From positions 1 through 37,382 of the forward strand of contig NZ_LGHK01000197.1 in NCBI RefSeq assembly GCF_001908235.1: 37,382 bases of DNA, written 5' to 3'. The notes below the pieces were generated by a model that was not told where the DNA came from, did not search any database, and saw nothing but the letters and a program-made list of their open reading frames with translations. The DNA comes from Bradyrhizobium sp. NAS96.2 (lineage in GTDB: Bacteria > Pseudomonadota > Alphaproteobacteria > Rhizobiales > Xanthobacteraceae). This document shows, one piece after another, positions 14,791-22,558 of the stretch; the stretch's first letter is position 1; every line of letters begins with the position of its first letter. Position numbers and translations under genes: made by a program.

Positions 14791-16272
14791 TCAGAGAAAG
14801 TCCTTGCCGGCCTCCGCGGCGAACCGGCCCGGGTCGCCCTCCCAGACGATCCGCGCGTGCTCCAGCACATAGACGCGGTCGGCATGCGGAAGCGCGAAGG
14901 TCACGTTCTGCTCGCCGAGCAGCACCGTGATCTTGGTGGTCTGGCGCAGTCTCTCCAGCGCCTTCGACAGCAGTTCGAGGATGACTGGCGCAAGGCCAAG
15001 CGTCGGCTCGTCCAGGATCAGGATCTGCGGCTGCATCATCAATGCACGCCCGATCGCCAGCATCTGCTGCTCGCCGCCGGACAGCGTCTGCGCCATCTGG
15101 CCTTGCCGCTCCTTCAGGATCGGGAACAGCTCGAACAGCCAGGCGAGCTGCTTGGCCCGCGCCGCATCGTCGAGATGCTGGCCGCCGAGGTCGAGATTCT
15201 CCCGCACCGTCATCTCGCCGAACAGTTCGCGCGATTCCGGGCATTGTACGAGGCCCGAGCGGGCGATCTTCGCAGGCCCGGTGCCGCGCAACTTCTCGCC
15301 GCCGCGCAGGATCTCGCCGGTATAGGGCAGGAAGCCCGAGATGGTGTTGAACAGCGTGGTCTTGCCGGCGCCGTTGAGGCCGACGACGGAGACGAACTCG
15401 CCCTCATGGACATGGATCGAGACGTTCTCCAGCGCCTGCGCCTTGCCGTAATGCACGCTGACATTCTCGACCTGCAGCAGCGGCACCTTGTCCTTGAACG
15501 AGGTCTCGGGGCGCGCATGGGTCTCGATCGCACCGCCGAGATAGACCCGCCGCACGGTCTCGTTCTTCATCACGTCCTCGGCGCGGCCGGTCGTGATCTC
15601 CTCGCCGAGATACATCGCAAGCACGCGGTCGACCAGCGCCGCGACGCTCTTGACGTTGTGGTCGACCAGCATCACCGCGCGCCCCTCGTCGCGGAAGCTG
15701 CGGATCAACTGCGAGAACACGCCGACCTCGGCGCTGGTCAGGCCGGCGAACGGCTCGTCGACCAGCACGACCTTCGGGTCGCGCGCGATCGCCTTCGCCA
15801 GCTCAAGCCGGCGCAGATCGGCGAATGGCAGCGTCGGCGGGCGGCGGTCCATCACCGCCCCGAGGCCGACGCGCTCGGCGATCCACTTGGCGCGCTCGGT
15901 CAGCGCCTTGTCGGGAAACAGCATGAACAGGCTGTCGGGCAGCAGCGCGACCATGATGTTTTCCAGCACGGTCTGCCGGTTCAGCGGCCGCGAGTGCTGG
16001 AACACCATACCAAAGCCCTTGCGCGCGATCTTGTGCGCCGGCAGGCCCGCAACATTCTCGCCCTCGAACAGCACCTCGCCTGCGGTCGGGCGCTCGATGC
16101 CCATCACGCTCTTCATCGCGGTCGATTTGCCCGAGCCGTTCGGCCCGATCAGGCCGAGGATCTCGCCGGGGCGCAGCTCGAAGTTCAGATTCTTCACCGC
16201 GGTCAGGCCGCCAAACCGCTTGGTCAGGCCGCGAACCGCGAGCGTCGGAGTTTTTGTCACAGTCTGGTCCAT
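14791..16272 (-). CDS. Fused LivG-LivF type ABC transporter ATPase
   Basis: A single 493-aa chain joins two nucleotide-binding domains that are normally separate LivG and LivF proteins. The start ATG (16272-16270) overlaps the permease stop in TGATG, indicating translational coupling. Half 1 (about 8-250): Walker A GPNGSGKST at 43-51, Q-loop near 92, Walker B VVLVDE at 168-173, switch His205. Its signature, normally L-(S/A)-x-G-x-Q, reads LPFAD at 148-152. Half 2 (about 264-493): Walker A GLNGAGKTT at 298-306, canonical LSGGE at 397-401, Walker B ILILDE at 417-422, and EQN at the switch, as usual in LivF. A linker of about 15 residues joins them. The degenerate first signature suggests one of the two ATP sites is weakened. 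It would energise LivH/LivM. Confidence 0.93.
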   Translation of the reverse strand: MDQTVTKTPTLAVRGLTKRFGGLTAVKNLNFELRPGEILGLIGPNGSGKSTAMKSVMGIERPTAGEVLFEGENVAGLPAHKIARKGFGMVFQHSRPLNRQTVLENIMVALLPDSLFMLFPDKALTERAKWIAERVGLGAVMDRRPPTLPFADLRRLELAKAIARDPKVVLVDEPFAGLTSAEVGVFSQLIRSFRDEGRAVMLVDHNVKSVAALVDRVLAMYLGEEITTGRAEDVMKNETVRRVYLGGAIETHARPETSFKDKVPLLQVENVSVHYGKAQALENVSIHVHEGEFVSVVGLNGAGKTTLFNTISGFLPYTGEILRGGEKLRGTGPAKIARSGLVQCPESRELFGEMTVRENLDLGGQHLDDAARAKQLAWLFELFPILKERQGQMAQTLSGGEQQMLAIGRALMMQPQILILDEPTLGLAPVILELLSKALERLRQTTKITVLLGEQNVTFALPHADRVYVLEHARIVWEGDPGRFAAEAGKDFL

Positions 16273-17198
16273 CAGGAACGCGCCTCGCGTGACAGGGCCG
16301 CTCCGAGGAAACCGCCGGGGAAGAACAGAACGACAAGCAGCGCCACCGCCGAGACGATGAAGGTCGCAAGCTCGCCGGTCGGGCGCAGGAACTCGCCGGC
16401 CACGATCAGGAAGATCGCCCCTAACGCCGCCCCCAGCACGGTGCGCCGACCGCCGAGCACCGCGGACACGATCACGTTCACGCCGACCGCGACGTCGACC
16501 ACGGTACCGACCGAGGCGGTACCGAAGTAGAACACCAAGAGTGCGCCCGACAGGCCCGAGAAGAAGGCGCTGACGATGAAGGCCGCGAGCTTGTGCTTGA
16601 CGATATTGAAGCCGAGCGCGCCGGCCTGCACCGGATCCTGCCCGCTCGCCTGCAGCACGAGCCCAACAGGCGATTGCGACAGGCCATACAGGATGGCCGC
16701 GCTGATGGTCATGAAGCCGAGCGCGATCCAGTAATTGGCGCCGGCATTGATGGTGATGACGTCGGGGATCGTCAGGCCGATCTCGCCGCCGGTCAGGTCG
16801 GCAAACACCACGACGAAGTTCTGCAACATCAGCACCGCGACCAGCGTGGTGAGGCCGAAATACGGTCCCCTCACCCGCAGCGCCGGCAGCGCCAGTACGA
16901 AGCCCGCGACGACAGACGCCAGCGCGCCGAGCAGGATGCAGACATAGACCGACCAGCCGAACTGGTTGTTGAGGATGCCGGCGGTGTAGGCGCCGGTGCC
17001 GATCAGGAAGGTCGGCCCGAAATTGACCTCGCCGGCGAAGCCGAACAGCAGGTCCCAGGCCATCGCGAACACGCCGAAATAGAATGCGACCGTGAGCAGC
17101 CCGAGGATGTAGCCCGAGACGTAAAGTGGCAGCGTCGCGGCAACCACCACGCAAACCAGCGAAATGAAGAACAGGCGCGACGTGAAGAAATTGGCCAT
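16272..17198 (-). CDS. livM: Branched-chain-type ABC permease LivM
   Basis: This inner-membrane permease of 308 aa has about eight to nine hydrophobic segments, beginning FFISLVCVVVAATLPLYVSG and continuing through LLTVAFYFGVFAMAWDLLFG, a sequence pattern (AMAWDLLFGFAGEVNFG) typical of LivM. The cytoplasmic coupling region with G-P-Y-F-G-L-T lies near residues 110-120, as expected. It starts 1 base after the LivH stop, and its own stop overlaps the fused ATPase start, so the three are translated as a coupled unit. Length is normal for LivM. It would form a heterodimeric channel with LivH. Confidence 0.93.
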   Translation of the reverse strand: MANFFTSRLFFISLVCVVVAATLPLYVSGYILGLLTVAFYFGVFAMAWDLLFGFAGEVNFGPTFLIGTGAYTAGILNNQFGWSVYVCILLGALASVVAGFVLALPALRVRGPYFGLTTLVAVLMLQNFVVVFADLTGGEIGLTIPDVITINAGANYWIALGFMTISAAILYGLSQSPVGLVLQASGQDPVQAGALGFNIVKHKLAAFIVSAFFSGLSGALLVFYFGTASVGTVVDVAVGVNVIVSAVLGGRRTVLGAALGAIFLIVAGEFLRPTGELATFIVSAVALLVVLFFPGGFLGAALSREARS

Positions 17199-17199
17199 C

Positions 17200-18075
17200 T
17201 CAGCGCCTCCCGAGCAGGCCTTGAGGCCGGATATACATCACGAAGACAAGCAGCAGCAGCGCCGGAATGGTGCGGTAGGCCGGCGAGATCATGTAGGCGG
17301 TAATGGTCTCCAGATAGCCGACGACGAAGGCTGCGATCAGCGAGCCCGAGACGCTGCCGAGGCCGCCGAGCACCACGATCGAGAACGCGCTCGCCGTCAG
17401 CGGCCCGACGCTGTAGGAGCTGACACCGAGGAACATGCCGAGCAGCACGCCGGCGATGCCGGCCAGGATGCCGTAGATGCCCCACACCACGATGTAGATC
17501 TGGGTGAGCTCGAGCCCGAGCAACGTGACGCCGCGCGGGTTCATCGAAGCCGCCAGCACCGCCTTGCCGGTCCTGGTGCGGTTCACCAAGAGCCACAGCA
17601 GGCCGATCACGAGGCAGCACACCAGCGCGGTGAAGATATTGTTGCGCGGCGTGCGGTTGCCGAAGATATCGACGACGCCTTCGACGATCGGCAGCACGGT
17701 CTTGGCGTTGTTGGTGAAGAAATACGCGATCAGCTCCTGGATCATGATGCCCCACAGCAGGGTGCCGGTGAGGACGAAGATTTCCTTCTCCTCGTTGGGG
17801 ATCCGCGTCGAATTCTGGATCGGCTTCACGACCGCGAAATAGGTCGCGAACGACACGATCAGCGCCACGCCGACACCGAACAGCGCACCTGTGTAGATGT
17901 CGAGATGCAGCACGCTGGCCGCGGCCCAGGCCGCGACCGCTGCGGCCACCATGATGGCACCGTGGGAGAGGTTGAGAACGCCGGAGACACCGAAGATCAG
18001 GGTGAAGCCGGTCGCGCCGAGCGCATAGAGCGCGCTGATGGCGAAGCCATCGATCAGGATTTGTAAGGCAAGCAT
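17200..18075 (-). CDS. livH: Branched-chain-type ABC permease LivH
   Basis: This inner-membrane permease of 291 aa begins with the LivH-typical QILIDGFAISALYALGATGF and FGVSGVLNLSHGAIM, with the N-L-S-H-G motif at about residues 34-38. It has around eight membrane segments. The loop TRTGKAVLAASMNPRGVTLLG near 165-190 is the coupling helix that contacts the ATPase. The C-terminus IRPQGLLGRR is standard. It is the second gene of the operon, 94 bp after binding protein A, with a strong hairpin in that gap. LivM follows after 1 base. Confidence 0.93.
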   Translation of the reverse strand: MLALQILIDGFAISALYALGATGFTLIFGVSGVLNLSHGAIMVAAAVAAWAAASVLHLDIYTGALFGVGVALIVSFATYFAVVKPIQNSTRIPNEEKEIFVLTGTLLWGIMIQELIAYFFTNNAKTVLPIVEGVVDIFGNRTPRNNIFTALVCCLVIGLLWLLVNRTRTGKAVLAASMNPRGVTLLGLELTQIYIVVWGIYGILAGIAGVLLGMFLGVSSYSVGPLTASAFSIVVLGGLGSVSGSLIAAFVVGYLETITAYMISPAYRTIPALLLLVFVMYIRPQGLLGRR

Positions 18076-18133
18076 CTCATATCGGCCGCGGCAGCAGGGC
18101 TGCCTGTTGTGGAGGATGCGGAACTGAATAGGG

Positions 18134-18160
18134 ATGCTCCCGGGAGCGGCCCGGGAGCAT
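18134..18160 (-). terminator. Intercistronic hairpin, 11-bp perfect stem
   Basis: ATGCTCCCGGG at 18134-18144 pairs with CCCGGGAGCAT at 18150-18160 around a 5-base loop. It starts shortly after the stop of binding protein A and precedes livH. No T-tract follows on the minus strand, so it is better read as a partial terminator or a 3' RNA-stabilising element. That would keep binding-protein mRNA in excess over permease mRNA, a known arrangement in binding-protein-dependent transporter operons. Confidence 0.65.
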
Positions 18161-18169
18161 GATCATCAG

Positions 18170-19426
18170 TCAGTTCGTGGTGAGCTTGATGAAGCTCGGG
18201 AACTTGAGGTCGCTCTTGGCGACCTCCTTAGGCCAGACCGCGACCTGCTTGCCGCCCTGCCACTGCAGCATCAGTCCGGTGATCAGGCCCTTGCCGTACT
18301 TGATCGAATGGGTGAAGGGATCGTCCTTGCCGTAGAACTGGACGCGCCCGATGGTGCCTTCCCAATCGGTCTTCTCCAGCGCATCGACCATCTTGTCGGC
18401 CTCGACCGAGCCGGCGCGCTTCACCGCATCCGCGATGTAGTAGACCTCGTCATAGGCGGTGTAGCCCGCATACGACGGATAGTTGCCGTAGCGCTTCTTG
18501 AAGCCTTCCGCGAACGGCACCGACTTCGGCGTTACTGCGACGTTCGGGCCCGACACGCCCTGATACAGCACGCCTTCCGCCGCGTCGTTGGTGTCTTTGC
18601 CGAAGGTCTCGTTGGTGGCCTGCGAGGAGATGCCGAACATCGGGATCGGCACCTGCTGGTTCTTCCACTGCACCGTCGGCTGCACGCCGACATGCGAGAT
18701 GCCGGTGATGATCACGTCGGGCTTCGAGCCTTCAACCTTGTTGAAGATCGGCGTGAAGTCGGTGGTGTCGGGCGAGAAGCGGATATGGTCGACGACCTTG
18801 AGCCCGATCTTCGGCAGGCACTCCTCGTAGCCGACGTCGAGCGGCTTGGTCCAGGCCGCGTCCTCGCTCATAATGACCGCGGTCTTCATGTGCTTCTGAT
18901 CGACCAGGAGCTCCTTGGCGGCGTCGCAGACCGACAGCGCCAGCGCCGCCGAGGTCAGATAGCCGTGGAAGGTGTACTTGTTCTTCTCGTAATCGGCGTG
19001 GACGCTCTTGCTGATCTCGTTGGAGGCAGCTCCAGGCGTGACGAACGGCGTCTTCAGGCGCGAAGCCCACGGCTCGAGCGCCAGCACCACCTCGCTGATG
19101 TAGCTCGAGATGACGACGTTGACCTTGTCCTCGTTGACCGCGCGCTGGAACGCGCGCACCGAATCCGCCGAGGATGAGTGATTGTCGTAGGAGACGATTT
19201 CGATCTTGCGGCCGTCGATGCCGCCCTTGGCGTTGATCTCGTCGGCGGCCAGCTGCGCCGCCTGCGGGATCGAGGCACCGGCAATCGCCTGCGCTTCGGC
19301 AATCACGCCGATCTTGAGGGTGTCGGCGGCCTGCGCCCCGCCGGGCGCGAGCGCGACAAGGCCCAAGGCGGCTGCTCCGGCGAATTGCTGCATCGCATGA
19401 AATGGCAGTCGCGATGTTCTTGTCAC
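18170..19426 (-). CDS. Branched-chain-amino-acid-type ABC substrate-binding protein A
   Basis: This is the first gene of the transporter operon, a periplasmic type I binding protein of 418 aa. I chose the GTG at 19426: GAGGAGAG lies at good distance upstream and the protein then starts with a proper signal peptide (basic TRTSR, hydrophobic AGAAALGLVALAPGG, cleavage near AQA-ADTLKIG). The longer frame to 19543 would disrupt it. The mature part contains LAADEINAKGGIDGRKIEIV and SSSADSVRAFQRAVNEDKV, characteristic of the family. It closely resembles the last gene of the operon and probably arose by duplication. Strong Shine-Dalgarno and a downstream stabilising hairpin point to high expression. 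Confidence 0.93.
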   Translation of the reverse strand: MTRTSRLPFHAMQQFAGAAALGLVALAPGGAQAADTLKIGVIAEAQAIAGASIPQAAQLAADEINAKGGIDGRKIEIVSYDNHSSSADSVRAFQRAVNEDKVNVVISSYISEVVLALEPWASRLKTPFVTPGAASNEISKSVHADYEKNKYTFHGYLTSAALALSVCDAAKELLVDQKHMKTAVIMSEDAAWTKPLDVGYEECLPKIGLKVVDHIRFSPDTTDFTPIFNKVEGSKPDVIITGISHVGVQPTVQWKNQQVPIPMFGISSQATNETFGKDTNDAAEGVLYQGVSGPNVAVTPKSVPFAEGFKKRYGNYPSYAGYTAYDEVYYIADAVKRAGSVEADKMVDALEKTDWEGTIGRVQFYGKDDPFTHSIKYGKGLITGLMLQWQGGKQVAVWPKEVAKSDLKFPSFIKLTTN

Positions 19427-19673
19427 TCTGTTTCTCTCCTCTTGTTGTTTTTCGGCTGCTTCGAGCTCTTGGGGCCGGACTATAGCCGCGACAAAATGCG
19501 CAGCAAGTGAAACTGCACGCAGATCGCCATGCGCGGACGGCAACTAAAGTAGTGGGTCGGCGCTGGCAGGCTGAATAAATTTGAGGCAGCGCGGAATAAG
19601 AGCGCGGGGCGCCAATCTCTCCTCACGTCATTCCAGGGTGCGCAATTCCGAAGCTGTGTCCTCATCCTCAGCT

Positions 19674-19774
19674 GTCATCGCCCGGCTCGACCGGGCGATC
19701 CAGTACGCCGCGGCTTATCAATTCAACAACGACTGTCTCTGGAATACTGGATCACCGCTTTCGCGGGTGATGAC
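19674..19774. repeat. REP-like inverted repeat element 1 (101 bp)
   Basis: The left end GTCATCGCCCGGCTCGACC and right end ACCGCTTTCGCGGGTGATGAC are imperfect reverse complements, with matching GATCCAGTA/TACTGGATC inner arms. Each end also has its own small palindrome (CCCGG-CTCGA-CCGGG on the left). Elements of this sort are dispersed in Bradyrhizobium-type genomes between genes. Confidence 0.75.
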
Positions 19775-19816
19775 ATCACGTGGTTTGAGACTTTGAATCG
19801 AGAACCAATCCTCATC

Positions 19817-19938
19817 GTCGTCCCGGCGAAAGCCGGGACCCATAACCACCGATGCGAATTGCTAAGCGCTATTGGAACGACGAGTCCCACCGACAGCATC
19901 CGCCGCGGCGTATGGGTCCCGGCGTTCGCCGGGACGAC
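19817..19938. repeat. REP-like inverted repeat element 2 (122 bp)
   Basis: The left arm 19817-19844 begins GTCGTCCCGGCGAAAGCCGG. The right arm 19911-19938 is its reverse complement over 28 bases with one mismatch. Each arm also contains the palindrome CCCGGC-N4-GCCGGG. This is the same dispersed-repeat class as the previous element, 43 bp away. It lies 23 bp after the exporter stop codon and could serve as its transcript end. Confidence 0.85.
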
Positions 19939-19961
19939 AGCGGTGAGCGTGGCGACCCGCC

Positions 19962-21557
19962 CTACTCCGCCATCTCAGCCGGCGGGCGCGCGGCGGGACC
20001 GGCGAGCGGGCGCTCTTCCATCGTGATCATGCAGATCGAGGCGGTGGTCAGCAGCACGGCGGCGGCGCCGAACACGTAGCGGAACGCATGGATCATGTCG
20101 GCCATCGGAATCGCACTCACCGTGCTGGCCGCCGCGGCATGATGTTCCCCGGCGAGCGAGATGTCGGTCCCGAGCGTCATCAACAGGATCGTGGTGAAGG
20201 CGGCGACCGTGAAGGACGCCATCATGGCGCGGAAGAAGTTCATCGCGCCGGTCACGGTGCCGACCTGCGGCCGCGCCACGGCGTTCTGCAGCGACACCAC
20301 GCTGATCGGGAACGTGGTGCCGAGGCCGAGCGCGAACACGCTCATCAGCGTCAGCAAGCCCCACAGCGGCAGCGTCGTCACGGCCATTCCGACCGCACAG
20401 ATCGCGGCCACCGAAGTGCCGACGATCGCGACACGCTTGTAGTGCTTCGCCTTCGCCATGGTCCGACCGGCGATCGCCGCACCGAAGGTCGAGATCGCCG
20501 CGAGCGGGATCAGCGCAAGGCCGGCCTCGCTGGCGGTGAGGTGATAGACCACCTCGTAATAGAGCGGCAGATGCACGGTGAGCCCGACCATGGCGCCGAG
20601 CGCGCAGCCGCCCGCGCCCATCGCGAACGGCACCACCGAGCCGCCGAGCAGCGACAGCGGCAGGAACGGCTCGTCGGCGCGGCGCGCGTGCCAGACGAAG
20701 GCGCCGGCGAGCGCGATCGAGGCGCCGATCATCGCGATGATGGTCGGCGACAACCAGGACAGACGGGTGCCGCCCCAGGTCAAGACCAGCATCAGCACGA
20801 CGGCCGAGGCCATCAGCAGCACGCCGCCGAGCCAGTCGACCTTGCGCTTGCGGTGGAACACCGGGATCTTGCTCATCTTCGGCAGCAGCAGCGCCAGCGC
20901 GGCGGCTGCGAGCGGCAGGTTGATCCAGAAGATCATCGACCAGTGCAGATGCTCGGCGAACACGCCGCCGACCACCGGCCCGAGAATGCCGCCGGCCATC
21001 CAGACGCTGGAGAAATAGGCCTGGTAGCGACCGCGCTCGCGCGGGGTCACCACATCGGAGATCACGGTCTGGACCACCGGCATGATGCCGCCGCCGCCGA
21101 GCCCCTGCAGGCCGCGGGCAATGATCAGCATCGTCATGCTGGGCGCGATCGCGCACAGCACCGAGCCGACCACGAACAGGCTGAGCGAGGTGATGATCAT
21201 GACGCGACGGCCATAGATGTCGCTCAGCGTGCCGAACACCGGCGCCACCGCGGTGGAGGCGAGTAGATAGGCCGTGATCACCCAGGACAAATTGGTGACG
21301 TCGTGAAACTGGCGCCCGATCGTCGGCAGCGCGGTCGCGACGATGGTCTGGTCGAGTGCGGCCAGGAACATCGTCAGCATCAGGCTGATCACGATGGTAC
21401 GGACTTCATCCGGATTGAGCGGTGCCGGCGGCGCCAGCGGCGGCGCATCGCTGAGTTCGATCACCTCGCTTGGGAGATGAGACAGCTCTTCGGCAATGTC
21501 GTCGGGCAATGTGGATTGGTCGGCAGGAAACGGGCTCTGCCGTTCATACTTGTTCAT
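19962..21557 (-). CDS. MFS exporter, DHA2 (EmrB/QacA) family
   Basis: This 531-aa drug:proton antiporter has 14 predicted membrane segments, the number expected for DHA2. TM1 carries the DHA2 motif LDQTIVATALPTIGRQF (about residues 68-84). The loop 2-3 motif GTLSDIYGRRVMI follows near 113-125, and motif C appears as GGILGPVVGGVF near 190-201. The first 50 residues are a polar cytoplasmic extension rich in Pro and acidic residues, longer than usual. No membrane-fusion partner (EmrA) or TetR/MarR regulator adjoins it, so it may work alone at the inner membrane. Substrate cannot be predicted. The Shine-Dalgarno is weak. Confidence 0.93.
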   Translation of the reverse strand: MNKYERQSPFPADQSTLPDDIAEELSHLPSEVIELSDAPPLAPPAPLNPDEVRTIVISLMLTMFLAALDQTIVATALPTIGRQFHDVTNLSWVITAYLLASTAVAPVFGTLSDIYGRRVMIITSLSLFVVGSVLCAIAPSMTMLIIARGLQGLGGGGIMPVVQTVISDVVTPRERGRYQAYFSSVWMAGGILGPVVGGVFAEHLHWSMIFWINLPLAAAALALLLPKMSKIPVFHRKRKVDWLGGVLLMASAVVLMLVLTWGGTRLSWLSPTIIAMIGASIALAGAFVWHARRADEPFLPLSLLGGSVVPFAMGAGGCALGAMVGLTVHLPLYYEVVYHLTASEAGLALIPLAAISTFGAAIAGRTMAKAKHYKRVAIVGTSVAAICAVGMAVTTLPLWGLLTLMSVFALGLGTTFPISVVSLQNAVARPQVGTVTGAMNFFRAMMASFTVAAFTTILLMTLGTDISLAGEHHAAAASTVSAIPMADMIHAFRYVFGAAAVLLTTASICMITMEERPLAGPAARPPAEMAE

Positions 21558-21748
21558 TTGGGGCGTAATGCTGCTGCGCGGGCGCGTCCCGCGATGGAAT
21601 CATTCTCTGCTTCGGAATTTATGCAGCAATTGCCTGCTGAGGCAGCCACCCCAGCGCATGGGTGCATCCCGCCGCGATGTTCTCGCGATGACGTGATCGC
21701 GAAAGCGCCGGCATCAGCTCCGGCACGTCCCCGTTACGGCTCGGAAAT

Positions 21749-22270
21749 CTACTTGGAGGCCTTCGGGCGCTTCTTCAATTGGGCCCGTTTCGGCAGCAAG
21801 GCCGGCCAGCGCACGATGTGATCCTCGAGATCGGCGTCGTTGACATCGATCTCGGTGCCCTCCACCCGGCCGCGCACCGAGACCCCGGCTTCGTGAACGG
21901 TGTTGGGATCGCCCGAGATCAGGGGATGCCACCAATAGAGGTCGCGCCCCTCGGCCACGAGGCGGTAGCCGCAGCTCGGCGGCAGCCAGTTCAGGGTGCG
22001 GACGTTTTCGGGCGTGAGGCGGACGCAATCCGGAACCTGCTCGGAGCGGTTCGAATAGTCCTTGCAGGCGCACAGGCCGGCATCGAGCAGCTTGCAGGAG
22101 ATATGGGTGAAGTAGATCTTCCCGGTGTCCTCGTCCTCGAGCTTCTCCAGGCAGCAGCGTGCGCAGCCGTCACACAGGCTTTCCCATTCGGCGTTGGACA
22201 TCTCCTCCAACGTCTTGGTTTTCCAGAAGAATCCCTCCTGGCCCGACTGGCGCTTGGGCGGTGCGGTCAT
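21749..22270 (-). CDS. YcgN-family cysteine cluster protein (UPF0260)
   Basis: This 173-aa protein contains the family cluster CDGCARCC (Cys33, 36, 39, 40), further Cys59, Cys67, Cys69 and Cys82, and the conserved WLPPSCGYRLVAEG and WWHPLISGDP segments. The cysteine pattern resembles that of Fe-S or zinc cluster proteins. The biochemical role of the family is not established. I chose the ATG at 22270, which has AGGGA at 6 bases; the longer frame to 22315 lacks one. The C-terminal 15 residues are Lys/Arg-rich. It is divergent from the penicillin-binding protein operon across 288 bp in which I see no further gene. Confidence 0.9.
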   Translation of the reverse strand: MTAPPKRQSGQEGFFWKTKTLEEMSNAEWESLCDGCARCCLEKLEDEDTGKIYFTHISCKLLDAGLCACKDYSNRSEQVPDCVRLTPENVRTLNWLPPSCGYRLVAEGRDLYWWHPLISGDPNTVHEAGVSVRGRVEGTEIDVNDADLEDHIVRWPALLPKRAQLKKRPKASK

Positions 22271-22558
22271 GCTATCCCTAAAATGGCGGTGCTGCTCTTC
22301 TTGGGACGCCGGCACGGCTGGCGCAAGGGGGTGGTATTGCGGGGTCGAAAAAGCCGGTGGGCAGCGTTACGGCTTTCATTAAATTCGCAAGCCGCGCCAT
22401 TGGTTTATGGCAGCCGCTCGGATAGAACGTGGAACGAGTCCCCAACGACGCAAAAGCGCCTTGGGATTGCCGCAACATCGAAGCAAGACGCTGGCCTGTG
22501 TCCGTTTCGGGCGCCCGCAGCGCTGTCGAACTGATCAAGGGTCCGGTCCTTTCAGATC

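Larger units (their letters stand above)
19427..19961. other. Gene-free interval carrying operon promoter and REP-like elements
   Basis: These 535 bases separate the DHA2 exporter stop from the start of binding protein A. I see no gene. The proximal 150 bases are the likely promoter region of the transporter operon, but no clear -35/-10 can be assigned. The distal part consists mostly of two palindromic repeat elements (listed separately) and a decayed third one near 19620-19660 beginning ACGTCATTCCAGGGTGCGC. Confidence 0.6.

Noticed and set aside
14791..17154. A continuous 787-codon minus-strand frame covering the LivM region and both ATPases
   Set aside because: The part upstream of 16272 is the wrong frame of livM: it is Arg/Ala-rich and lacks membrane segments. 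The ATG at 16272, coupled to the livM stop, gives a clean two-domain ATPase.
13402..19938. CRISPR-like repeats among the palindromes
   Set aside because: The palindromes are single or paired elements of different sequence, without regular spacers or cas genes.
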